A stretch of DNA of 64,000 bases from Artemia franciscana (lineage: Eukaryota; Arthropoda; Branchiopoda; Anostraca; Artemiidae): NCBI RefSeq assembly GCF_032884065.1, contig NW_027062961.1:39410-103409 (forward strand), read 5' to 3'. Each line of letters begins with the position of its first letter. Within the stretch, counting starts at the first letter, position 1. Of the stretch, positions 12,604-25,420 are shown in pieces. The position numbers were made by a program, and so were the translations under genes. The notes under the pieces are model-generated. The model ran no database searches and was not told the origin of the DNA. It saw only the letters and a list, made by a program, of their open reading frames with translations.

Positions 12604-14040
12604 GGTAACAGTATGTATTTGAACTAATCTTTCTTCCTTGATATCAGGAAGCCAATTTATCGGTTTTCTTTTGAAGATGGTCCATTAAATTAGAAGCCGT
12701 GGGCGGGGCTAGTGAAATGCTAGCCAATAGTATTGTAGGAGAAATCACCTTATAAACTTGAAGAGTCTTTCCATATAGGATTTCCACGGTAATTATTTCA
12801 AAGTAATGGGACATGGGCAGGGAAATCAAAATTGAGAGTAATTCCTTATTGATAGCTGGCTTGAGTTTATGTTGAAGATAGTTCTAAGAAGAGGAAATAT
12901 TAAGAAGCCAAGTGAAATGTGCAAAAATAAGGAGTTTCAAGAAAATAGTAGACTTGATTGAGATATCTTGCATATGTTTTTTTTTGTCAGAGAAATAGTG
13001 TAGTATGATACCCACTTAAATTTCATCATAAGAAGCGCTTTCAGAGTTATAATGATCGGAAAATAAATCCCAATAGAACACGAAAACTTAACAATTTCTT
13101 GTTATGTGATCTCTTTATCTTGCTCTTTCCATAATCTATGACTACTGGTTTGATATAATCAAACATGGTAAAAAAATAATGAATTTTAAAAAAAAAAAAG
13201 AAAATCACGCATGCATGCTAATCCTTAACTGGAAAATAACAAATTTCACATTCCGGAGATAGAACATTTAGATCAATTTTTATGGAGATGGTAATATAAC
13301 CAAAAAATGATACATTTGAAAACAACGGCCTAGATAAAAAAAAACTCCAGTGGGGCACATGCCTCTCTCTGGTCCGCCACCCCCAATTGACGCCTCTGGT
13401 TTGATCCCTCTTTCTAAAATGATGAAAATATTCATATGCTAATAGGTCCTGTTTAGAAAACTTAAAACTGACGGATTTTGAATGTTTACACTCAGTTTAA
13501 ACAGTAAATTATGTCGCTGCATATTTTGTAGTATTAATAATGATAATTAAAAAAAAATATCATTTGGGAACAGGCTGGTAGGCATGATTTTGGGAGTGGA
13601 ATAATGAAAAAACGCCTTTTATTTGATACCATGAATAAAAATAAAATTTGAAATCTTTGACAATTTTTGAACTTTTTTGGGAGGGAGGATAGGCCTCATG
13701 GCCCCTATCTCTGGTTACTTCCCTTTTCATGACTATTGTTCTATAAAAAATATAAAATTTCGCGCGTATGCAAGTTTGGGCTTGACACCTCTTTTTAGAG
13801 TTCTATGATATCCATAGTTTAATGCTGTAATTTTCATTCTGCGAATACATTCCTTTTTTTTCTAAAATAAGATAATTTTGTCAGATTCATTTCTCTAGGA
13901 TGTAATTTCAAGTTTAATGAATTGTACATGTTTGAAATCAAAACAAAAACCCAATGCTTCTGATATAAATATGTTATTATCGAAATTCTTTTTTTTTTAG
14001 TTTCAGTTTGCATAAGCAGGAATCGCTTTTTGTATTTATT
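12604..14040. other. Upstream region of the homeobox gene, AT-rich, no gene seen
   Basis: 5' flank of the minus-strand homeobox gene, expected to hold its promoter and 5' UTR. I could not pick a convincing TATA box or start site. A fragment of the diverged dispersed repeat lies near 13345-13400. Otherwise nothing recognised. Confidence 0.5.
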
Positions 14041-15752
14041 AAATAAAAAAAACAAGTTTTTTTAACTGAAAGTAAGGAGCGACATTAAAACTTAAAACGA
14101 ACAGAAATTACTTCGTATATGAAAGAGGCTGCTTCCTCATCAACGCCCCGCTCTTTACGCTAAAGTTTGACTCTGTCTCTCAATTCTTCTTTTTAAAACA
14201 GTAAAAAACTTTAGCGTAAAGAGCGGGGCGTTGATGAGGAAGCAGCCTCTTTCATATACGAAGTAATTTCTGTTCGTTTTAAGTTTTAATGTCGCTCCTT
14301 ACTTTCAGTTAAAAAAACTTGTTTTTTTAATTTAATTTCTGAACGTTTTTGAATCAATGCATGTTTTGATTTTGGCTCTCCGCAGAGGAATAATTAAAAC
14401 GAAATTTGCATTTTTTTTTTTTTTGGCCAAATGGCTTTTCATAATTTTGATCGAATGATTTTGAGAAAAAAAGAGCGGGGGAGGAAGCCTAGTTGCCCTC
14501 CGATTTTTTGGTTAATTAAAAAGGCAACTAGAACTTTTAATTTTTTACGAATATTTTTATTAGTAAAAGATTTACGTAACTTATAAATTAGCTTACGTAA
14601 AGAACTTTTGTATTCTCATATTTTTATTACATATATGAGGGGGTTCGCCCCCTTGTCAGATCTTCGCTCTTTACACTAAAGCTTAAATTTTGTCCCAATT
14701 CATTAAGAATGACCCCAGAATCACAAAAGCCGTAGAATAAATAGTTGAAATTACTAAAAATACTTTAACGTAAAGAGCGAGGTATTAGGAGGAGGTGAGC
14801 CCCTCAAATGGGTAATAATTTCTGTTTGTTTTAAGTTTTAATGCTGTTCCTTACTTCCAGCTGAAAGAACTTTTTCATATTTATTTTTTCATTGTGTTTT
14901 TAAATAATGCTAGTAAATCCTGCGCTCCCTTCATGGAGATTTTCTTACCCCATGACAAATTATCGATGGAAAGTTCCCCCAGCATATCCCCCTCTTCTCA
15001 ACCCCTCCCCCAACCAAAAAATCCTCCTGAAAACGCCTGTACACTTCCCAATAACCATTACTATATGTAAGCATTGGTCAAAGTTTGTAACTTGTTGCCC
15101 CTCCCATGGGGACTGTGGGGGAGTAAGTCGTCCCCAAAGACATAGTTATAAGGTTTTTCGACTACGCTGAATAAAATGGCTATCTCAGAATTTTGATCCG
15201 TTGACTTTGGTCAAATAATTAGCGTGGGAGGGGGCCTAGGTGCCCTCCAATTTTTTTGGTCACTTAGAAAGGGCACTAGAACTTTTCATTTCCGTTAGAA
15301 TGAGCCCTCTTGCAACATTCTAGGACAACTGGGTCGATACGATCACCCCTGGGAAAAAAAAACAAAAAAAAAAAACAAAAAAACAAATAAACACGCATCC
15401 GTGATCTGCCTTCTGGCAAAAAAAATACAAAATTCCACATTTTTGTAGATAGGAGCTTGAAACTTCTACAGTGGGGTTCTCTGATACGCTGAATCTGATG
15501 GTGTGATTTTCGTTAAGATTCTATGACTTCTAGGGGACGTTTCCCCCTATTTTCTAAAATAACGCAAATTTTCTCAGGCTCGTAACTTTTGATGGGTAAG
15601 ACTAAACTTGATGAAACTTATATATTTAAAATCAGCATTAAAATACGATTCTTTTGATGCAGGTATTGGTATCAAAATTCCATTTTTTAGAGTTTTGGTT
15701 ACTATTGAGCCGGGTCGCTCCTTACTACAGTTCGTTACCACGAACTGTTTGA
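14041..15752 (+). mobile_element. PAL repeat copy 1 (full length)
   Basis: Reference copy of a noncoding ~1.7 kb interspersed element, here named PAL. It opens with a palindrome, arms 14045-14166 and 14208-14329, in which I found no mismatch, with a 41-nt spacer. A second, weaker inverted pair follows, CGCTCTTTACACTAAAG (14666-14682) against CTTTAACGTAAAGAGCGAGG (14763-14782). The element ends in a 7-bp-stem hairpin CAGTTCG-N6-CGAACTG plus TTTGA. Near the two ends AGTAAGGAGCGAC and its reverse complement face each other. There is no open frame longer than chance, so it would be non-autonomous. The superfamily is unknown. Confidence 0.85.
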
Positions 15753-16060
15753 CTTGGGAAATAAACAAGCTTTATCTGTAAGGACTGTGAATTTTTATAA
15801 GTCAATGTGTGAAAAACCACAGGCATAACAAAAAATAAAGGTGTTCCTTGCTCGTCGGCCGCAAAGGAATAACATATCTTTAAGGTGGTAATGCCCCCCT
15901 CATAGGCTGCTGGGGGCAGTTCCAAATACATATTAAATATCTACTTGCAATGCAGTTTGCTTTGACTAAACAATTTTTTTCCGAAAATTGATCCTAAGAA
16001 GTCCTATGCATTCAAAAATTGAATTATTGATAAATTAAGAACATATTGGGTAGCTATTAC

Positions 16061-16151
16061 CTCTTCTTCTAAACATTTTTGTCGGTAATAATAATTGGCA
16101 GGCCTAATGCTTGTACCATCTCAGAATTATCATCTTCTGTGAGTTGTATAT
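16061..16151 (-). other. Possible terminal coding exon, unidentified
   Basis: On the minus strand an AG (after CCCACC) precedes an open segment reading IQLTEDDNSEMVQALGLPII and ending in TAG near 16071. The residue composition is protein-like rather than AT-rich noise, but there is no partner exon that I can connect. A GTAATAG donor-like site follows after the stop. It could be a decayed exon or a transposon remnant. Confidence 0.25.
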
Positions 16152-16172
16152 CTGGTGGGTTTATCAAGTGAG

Positions 16173-17808
16173 TAAATAAATTAAAAAAAACAAAAACATG
16201 TTTTTTCAACTGAAAGCAACGAGAAACATTAAAAATTAAAACAAGCAGAAGTAATTCCGCATATAAGGAGGTCTGTCCTCTCATCAATACATTGCTAAAA
16301 TCTTCACCCTAAAGTTTGCTAGTACTCTTGAAAAAGCTTCCGATTCTAGTAAAATGGGCCTTGGGCTTCAGGAGTCGTTCTGGAGAATTGGGATAAAGGT
16401 CAAACTTTAATGTAAAGAGCGAAATACTAAGAGGGGGTAGCCTCCCTTATGTTTGGAATGATCTCTATTTGTTTTAAGTTTTAATATTGCTCCTTACTTT
16501 CAGTTGAATAAACTTTTTTTCGTTATGTAATTTGTGGCTGTTTTTCAAGTAATTCCGAAAAATCCGGCCTCACCTCCACGGAAAATTCCCTCCACGAAAA
16601 ACTCCTCTGTGGAAAGTTTCCCCGCGTTAAATATTCCACCCATGTGAAATTTATCCCAGACAATTCTATTCTTGCTGAAAATTCCCCTCAGAAAATTTCT
16701 TTTGGACGATTCCGCTTGAAAAATTCACCCTAGCATACTTTCATTTGAAAAAAAGACTTGTCTTTTATTTAATTTCTGATCGTTTTCAAATCATCCGGAA
16801 CTCATTCCGCGGAAATCTTAACTCCGATCGAAAGTTTCTTCGTGGAAAATCCACCCACCCCTTGCAAAATACCCCAGACAATTCGAAACCCGTTCAAAAG
16901 TTTCTATGGACACTTCCCACAGAATATGTTCACATTTAAAATTGGGTCGCCAAAGAGGAAGTAAGAAAAATAAAATGAAGTTCTCAAAAGAATTCCGGCA
17001 AATATACCCTGTTTAAAATTTCATCTGGAAAATTTACCCCCGGAAACTTCCCTCCCCACGGAAAATTCTTTTCGTGAGAAATCCCCCCTCCGAAAAATGT
17101 CTAAACTTTCCAGTAACAAATATTATGTTTAAAAAAGGGCAAATTTCATAAGTTAAAACCCTTTTCTATGGGACTTTTGGGAGTCCTGATATCCCTTTTG
17201 GCATAGTTATTGTACATTTCAACTATACTGAAGAAAATGACTATCTCGAAAGTTGATCGAACGACTTTAGGGAAAAAAGAGGCTTGGGAGGGGTGCTAGT
17301 CACCCTTCAATCTTTTTGTCACTTAAAAAAGGCATTAGAAGTATTAATTTCTGCTTGAAAGAGCCCTCTCCCGATCTCCTAGGACCATTGGCTCAATACG
17401 ATAACCCCTTGAACAAGAACAACAAAACCATCAAACAAACACGCATATGTGATCTTTCTTCTTGCTAAAATGCAAAATTCCACATTTTTGCTGGCGGGAG
17501 CTTGAAGGGTTCCTTGTAGGTTCTTTGTTACACTTAATCTGATGGTATGAATTTCATTAAGATTCCTTAACTTTTTGGGGGGTTTTCTCCCTTTTATGGA
17601 AAATCAGGCAAGTTGTCCCAGACTTGGCAATATCAAACTTTATGATTACTGTATATTTGAAATCAGCATAAAAATTCAATTCTTTTGATGGATCTGTTGC
17701 TATCAAAATTCCTTTTTTTATTTAAAAAAAAATTATTTTTTTTCTTTTCAATATTAATATTGGGTCGAGTCGCTCCCTACTTATAGTTCACTACCACAAA
17801 CTGTTTGA
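16173..17808 (+). mobile_element. PAL repeat copy 2 (old, diverged)
   Basis: Same order of landmarks as copy 1 (CAACTGAAAGCAACGAGAAACATT at the start; TCGAGTCGCTCCCTAC and a TTTGA end), but heavily mutated. The palindrome is degraded and the spacer differs. The middle has repeated GGAAAATTCCCC-like blocks (16560-17100), an expansion not seen in the younger copies. Confidence 0.7.
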
Positions 17809-18680
17809 TCTTCCGTTCTAAGATCCCATCTGTCGAATTTTGGGGATTTAACCTGTGTTTCTTGAATTATGAAAGTTCTCTTATGCTAAAATCTTTAGAT
17901 GAAAAAAAAAATTAATAGACTTTAAATGAATAGAATCAGCATAAATAATAAATTCCCCTGATTATCTAATTCTAGAATTTTCCGAATTCTGCTCATCCAG
18001 TTAGTCCGACTGGATGAGCCCTTCCCGTTCCTAAACTAAACTTTTTTTTTTTTTTTTAAAAAAAAGTATGATAGATCCATCGTAATTGGCTGAAAAATAC
18101 CCCAAACAGCCTACCTTCTTCATGTCAACTGCCAGGATTAGTAACAGAATGTTACAAAACTTTAATTCTCTATCAACTTCAGTCAAATTTACAATCGTAA
18201 TCACAAGAAGAGATAATATCGCCAAATTAGGTTTTAATCAAAGAGAGGCATTCATCAAGCTCATTGAGCGGAAGATCCAATAAAATTGATATAATCTCAA
18301 GTGAAGTTGGACATGCTAACATCAATAGAAGAAAATTAAAATCTGAAAGATGAAGAACTTACTATTGTATATGTGGCAAGTTTTGTGGCATGCTCTCCAA
18401 ATGACTCTTTGGGGCACTGGTATTCATTCAATTACTGACTATCATTTGTTATAAATAATTAACTGTCATTTGAAGAGACGAATGAGTTGCAACTGTATAT
18501 AAACAACCTTTTTTTTTATGTTGGGTTTTAATAACGGTCTTCAAAGCACTTTTGTGCTCTGAAAATTAACAATCAGGAATTTTGAAGTTTCTTCTTATTT
18601 TATGACACAAAGTGTAGCTTCTGAAAGCCTTCAAAATTCATTAGCGCACATCGTTGTACCCGTGACAAAGGGTATATCGG

Positions 18681-19996
<1,316 letters not shown>

Positions 19997-20131
19997 CGTC
20001 AGTCGACAAACAACTTCGTGACAGAATAATGCTCAATCCTCATAATGACATCAGTCGACAAACATGACGTCAGTCGACACACAAACATGACGTCAGTTGA
20101 CAGACACACAGACAAACAACTTATATATATA

Positions 20132-21469
20132 CTAGCTGTTGGGGCGGCGCTTCGCGCCACCCCAACACCTAGTTGGTGGGGCGCTTCGCGCCCCCCCAAG
20201 CCCCCCCCGCGCGCGTAAGTCGTTACGCGCCATATTAGTTACGCGCCATTGTAGTTGTGTCCCTGTGTCCCACCTGTGAATAGAGATAGATATAAATATA
20301 TGTTTTTAACTACGTAAAACATGCTAATATACAACATTCTTCGCTGTCCCATTGTCTGTGCATATAAATAGATAGTCAGGTTTACTGACTCTTGAACATG
20401 CAACATATAATTGTCCATGGGAAAAACAATCCGTATTCAGATCTATACCTCATTATTCTAATGATGTGTCCCTGTTTCCCGGTCGTCATTTATATTCCCT
20501 GTGTCCCGGTCGTCATTTGTGTCCTTGTGTCCCAGTTTGTAATTTCTCTTTGAGTGTCCCGGTCGTCATTTATATTCCCTGTGTCCCGGTGTCCCGGTCG
20601 TCATTTGTGTCCCTGTGTCCCGGTCGTCATTTATATATCCCGCCTGTGCCCCCGGCGTTCCCGTTGTAGCTGTGTCCCTGTGTCCCGGTCGTCATTTATA
20701 TTCCCTGTGTCCCGGTCGTGATTTGTGTCCGGTTGTCCCAGTCTGTAATTTCTCTTTGAGGTTCCCGGTCGTCACTTATATTCCCTCTGTCTCGGTCGTC
20801 ATTTGTGTCCCGGTCTGTAATTTCTCTTTGAGTGTTTTTTCTTTTTAGTTTTTTTTTTAGTTTTTTACCTTTTTTCCTTTTTCAGTTTTCTTTTTCTTCT
20901 TTATTTTTCAGCGTCACTATGAAGTACATATCGACGAACCTTTGTTTTTTTAACTTAAATCTGGTAGACATTGATGACCTTATCCAAGTCAAAATCCCCA
21001 AGCCAATCATCATCGCTATCATTTTCAGTTTTGATATGTTTTGACTCTCGCTGTCCAGGTGGATTTTCATCTAACTGCGCGGTTTTGCGTTCTTTAGCCG
21101 CAAGCCTGTTTTCTTGCTGTTCTTGTGATTCCCCGGCACGCTTTCTTTTCTTACTTTCTCTATCAGCTGCAAGCCTGTTTTCTTGCTGTTCTTGTGATTC
21201 CTCGGAACGCTTTCTTTTCTTACTTTCTCTATCAGCAGCAAGTTTTTTGGCATAAACTCTTTGAGCAGCTTCCTTGGCTGTTGCCATTGTAGGTTCTTCA
21301 GTCATTTTACAATTAAACATTTTTCCGTGAACAAATGTCTTAAATATCTTGAATGACGTCACCGTCAAAGCAAAAATGACGACAACTAATTTCATGACGT
21401 CAGTCAGCACAGAAACATGACGTCACCTGATCCACAGACAGACAGGCAACTTATTTTTATATATATAGA
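20132..21469 (-). mobile_element. Non-autonomous Helitron with both termini, minus strand
   Basis: On the minus strand the 5' end is TCTATATATATAAAAATAAG at 21469. The 3' end is a GTTGGGGTGGCGC / GCGCCGCCCCAAC hairpin followed by AGCTAG at 20132-20135 and then T. Length about 1.34 kb. It carries a small open frame (20955-21410), the minisatellite (20467-20840) and a helicase C-terminal fragment (about 20320-20465). TC start, hairpin and CTAG end fit Helitron structural rules. It abuts an AT microsatellite at its 5' side. Confidence 0.75.
20955..21410 (-). CDS. Small Helitron-borne ORF with 23-residue repeats
   Basis: Open frame of 151 codons near the 5' end of the 20132-21469 Helitron. The middle consists of tandem ~23-residue units with AADRESKKRKR and ESQEQQENRL, strongly basic then Q/E-rich, like the charged repeats often found at the N terminus of Helitron proteins. 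The C terminus is acidic (NDSDDDWLGDFDLDKV). The first 30 residues are hydrophobic and may not be translated; Met codons at residues 31 and 42 are alternative starts. It is likely the remaining N-terminal part of the transposon protein, with the Rep and most of the helicase deleted. No enzymatic motif remains. Confidence 0.5.
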   Translation of the reverse strand: MLTDVMKLVVVIFALTVTSFKIFKTFVHGKMFNCKMTEEPTMATAKEAAQRVYAKKLAADRESKKRKRSEESQEQQENRLAADRESKKRKRAGESQEQQENRLAAKERKTAQLDENPPGQRESKHIKTENDSDDDWLGDFDLDKVINVYQI

Positions 21470-21945
<476 letters not shown>

Positions 21946-22639
21946 GTAAGCTATTAAGTCATTAACTCCCTTTGCTCCTTAGCTCGTTAACTCGTTAATT
22001 ACTATGTGTAACACCCTAGAGAGGTTAATTTAACAATGAAACAGTTGGCACTTGAGTTGTGCAATAAAATTGGAAGGCTAGAAAGTAAACATGAAAAAAT
22101 GAAAAGATAATACAAATCCCCCTACACATTAAAAAAAGGAATTCCGCCCTCTAAATTACCATGAATTGACCCCTTTTGAAGGGGTCGTAGAAACTTAGAA
22201 GAAGACTCATTTCATTGGAAATTCAAGTTCTAGTTTCGTTTTTAGGAGTCGAGAGCTAGCTTCTGTGTTTGCGTATTGATGTAATGTTAATAGGGTTAAA
22301 ATGCGGGGACAGAAATTCTAAAATAGCCCTTCAATTTTTTATCGTCTATGACGTTACCCCGTCTTGAAAAACAATCCTACAGAGTCGATAGTATGACGTC
22401 AACATCGCAATGAGTCCCATGTTCATATTGACTGTTATCAATAAACAACTTAACTAAACTATCAACTCTACCTGTCTTGACAAAATAGCTAACAGTTGGG
22501 ACGACATCATAGTGATCATACCATTATCAAAGCCCATTGAAACTAAGAAGAGAGGAACCAACAGATCAAAGACAGCAACAAAACAAAAAAAGAGAAAGGT
22601 GTGTTAGAACAAAACAGAAAGAAAGTCGAAAAGGAACAA

Positions 22640-22835
22640 ACTGAGTATAAGAACAACAACTATTTAAGAATTTAAAAGGTGGTACTGCTGCGGGTGTTGA
22701 TGGTATACCAATAATATTATTTAAGAATTTTCTTTCCATTTTGATGCTGATAATTGTTCTTCTTTGTAATAAGGTGTTAACGTTAGGGCAATGGCCAAGC
22801 GCTTGGAAGACATCATTGTTTATACCACTTTTTAA
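22640..22835 (+). pseudogene. LINE reverse transcriptase, 5' part (split by a transposon)
   Basis: Plus-strand frame with GGTAAGVDGIPIIL and LGQWPSAWKTSLFIPLFK, the first conserved blocks of a non-LTR retrotransposon reverse transcriptase. The frame stops inside the inserted transposon at 22836 and resumes, in frame, at 26046 with RGNPNAHENYRLIVL. The region upstream to about 22400 may be more of the element but I cannot confirm it. Confidence 0.8.
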
Positions 22836-23290
22836 GGCCGTGATTAAGTGAACTTGAAAACATCGAGCTTCAAAATTGAAGTTAGGTTAGCCTTCTGTCT
22901 TTTAATTCTCTAGAAACCGTCGATTGTCAAAACTTCAAATAGCACCAATTATCAAGTCTTTTGAAAGGTTTTGATAGACAGCTTCCTTTGGTGAGATGCT
23001 TCAGCCGAGAAATAGTAATATATTTGGCTGCGTCTTGCAAAGCTTGGTTACCGACCAAGGGAGAAGAGAAAATGAGCAAAAGAGCACTATCAATCTCAAG
23101 TACAAAATACCCATGTATATGCAACTGTGACGGCATGCATAGAGTGCATTTTAAAATTTATTGTTTTTTCCACTTTTTTTCCTAGGGATAGGCTATTTAA
23201 AATACCTCAGTTGATTAATTCGAAACTAAACACCGAACTTAGTTGAAAGCTTTCTTCGAGGATTCTTAGAAAACCAAAGGTTTCTTACAA

Positions 23291-24983
23291 ATTAAATTAA
23301 AAAAAATTGACTGAAAGTAAGGAGTGACATTAAAACTTAAAACGAACAGAAATTACTTCGTATATGAAAGGGACTGCTTCCTCGTGAACGCCCCGCTCTT
23401 TACGCTGAAATTTTTTACTGTTTTAAAAAATAGAGTTAAGAGAAAGAGTCAGACTTTAGCGTGAAGAGTGGGGCGTTGATGAGGAAGCAGCCCCTTTCAT
23501 ATATGAAGTAATTTCTGTTCGTTTCATGTTTTAATGTCACTCCTTACTTTAAGTTAAAAAACACTTGTTTTTATTTAATTTAATTTCTGAACGTTTTTTC
23601 ATCAATGCATGTTTTGATTTATGCTCTCCGCAGATGAATAATTAAAACAAAATTTGCATATTTATTTTTTTTTTTGCTAAATGACTTTCTCATAGTTTTG
23701 ATCGAATGATTTTGAGAAAAAAAGGAGCGGGGAAGGAGGTCTAGTTACCCTCCGATTATTTGGTTACCTAAAAAGGCAACTAGAACTTTTAATTTTTTAC
23801 GAATTTTTTTATTAGTAAAATTATTGATAAAAATTAATTTTATTAGTTAAAGATATACGTAACTTACAAATTAGCTTACGTAATGAACTTCTGTATTCTC
23901 ATATTTTTATTACATATATGAGGGGGTTCACCCCCTCGTCAGTACCTCGCTCTTCACGCTGAAGCTTAAATTTTGTCTCGATTTCTTAAGAATGACCCCT
24001 GAATCACAAAAGCCGTAGAATAAATAGTTGAAATTTCCAAAAATACTTTAGCGTAAAGAGTGAGGTGTTAAGAGGAGGTGAGCCCCTCATATGCATAATA
24101 ATTTCTGTTCATTTTAAGTTTTAATGCTGCTCCTTACTTTCAGTTGAAAAAACTTTGTCATATTTATTTTTCATTGTTTTTTTAAATAATACTAGAAAAT
24201 CCTGTGCTCCCTTCACGGAAATTTTCTTCCCCCATGACAAATTCCTCCATGAAAAGTTCCCCCAGCATATCCCTCTCTTCTCAACCCCTGCCCCCAACCA
24301 AATGAAAACGCCCCTGAAAACGTCTGTACACTTCCCAATAATCATTACTATATGTAAGCACTGGTCAGTGTTTGTAACTTGTAGCCCCTCCCACGGGGAC
24401 TGTGGGGGAGTAAGTCGTCCCAAAAGACATAGTTATAAGGATTTTCGACTACGCTGAATAAAATAGGTATCTCAGAATTTCGATCCGGTTACTTTGGGAA
24501 AATAATTAGCGTGGGACGGGGGCCTAGGTGCCCTCCGATTTTTTTTGGTCACTTAGAAAGAGCACTAAAACTTTTCATTTCCGTTAGAATGAGCCCTTTT
24601 GCAACATTCTAGGACCACTGGGTCGATTCGATCACCCCTGAAAGAAAAAAAAAAAACAAATAAACACGCATCTGTGATCTGCCTTCTGACAAAAAATACA
24701 AAATTCCACATTTTGGTAGATAGGAGCTTGAAACTTCTACAGTAGGGTTCTATGACTTTTAGGGGGTTGTTTCCCCCTGTTTTCTAAAATTAAAGCAAAT
24801 TTTCTCAGGCTCGTAACTTTTGATGGGTAAGACTAAACTTGATGAAGCTTATATATTTAAAATCAGCATTAAAATGCAATTCTTTTGATGTAGCTATTGG
24901 TATCAAAATTCCATTTTTTAGAGTTTTGGTCACTATTGAGCCGGGTCGCTCTGTACCACAGTTCGTTATCACGAACTGTTTGA
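23291..24983 (+). mobile_element. PAL repeat copy 3, with inverted palindrome spacer
   Basis: Full-length copy inserted in the TTAA-type transposon. All PAL landmarks present, ending CAGTTCGTTATCACGAACTG TTTGA. Unlike every other readable copy, the spacer between the palindrome arms (about 23410-23452) is in reverse-complement orientation (TTTTTTACTGTTTTAAAAAA instead of CTCAATTCTTC...AACAG). Confidence 0.85.
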
Positions 24984-25089
24984 TAAAGTTGGAGGACAAG
25001 CAATATAAACAAAGGTATTTTATTTCAAATGACAATACAATTAAGTATGTAAATACAAAGAAGGATAGAATGTAAGGAAAATGAATTTT

Positions 25090-25420
25090 CCCTGTTACCG
25101 GTACTAGACGATTAATCTTATAAGTACGGCTCTCGTATTGGAAACCCCCGTGGAACTCTGGGATCAAAGCATCCATAAAGAATCCTTTTAGCTTGGAAAA
25201 AACCTTATCGGTCCATAAGCCTGGATCGCGGTCTATCTTTTCAATGTAGAGTCTTTCTGGGTAAAACTCATGAAAAAGCAAGTATCTGGCTGAGCACATT
25301 CAAGCTGACATTGTACTTGGTAAAAGTAGTCGTGGCCCCGTTTGAGGTTGACCAGTTCATTCTTTCCAATTTCCATGCAACAGTCCGCCTTAGCCTATTT
25401 TCGATTCTTTATCCACTCGC
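25090..25420 (-). pseudogene. YqaJ-type nuclease fragment
   Basis: Minus-strand remnant of a YqaJ/lambda-exonuclease-like domain. One frame (about 25400-25290) reads NLKRGHDYFYQVQCQLE. The next frame continues SARYLLFHEFYPERLYIEKI and DRDPGLWTDKVFSKLKGFF to about 25100. QVQxQL and the following ER(I/L)..D..LW pattern are hallmarks of this family (restriction-endonuclease-like fold; Q of QVQ and upstream acidic residues in the active site). A one-base shift near 25300 breaks the frame. Some eukaryotic DNA transposons carry such nucleases, which fits its location inside the TTAA element. Confidence 0.55.

Noticed and set aside
14041..14329. PAL palindrome considered as a pre-miRNA locus or a tRNA-like promoter SINE
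   Set aside because: Arms are far longer than a miRNA hairpin, and I could not find A/B box promoter motifs or a tRNA-like fold. Left as an element of unknown class.
14907..15170. Open frame within PAL, with similar frames in copies 3, 6, 10 and 12
   Set aside because: Present in several copies but with frame-breaking differences and variable starts; low-complexity Pro/Ser composition. I treat PAL as noncoding.
16560..17100. Regular GGAAAATTCCCC-like blocks considered as a CRISPR-like or satellite array
   Set aside because: Spacing and sequence are irregular, and they fall inside an old PAL copy; eukaryotic context excludes CRISPR.
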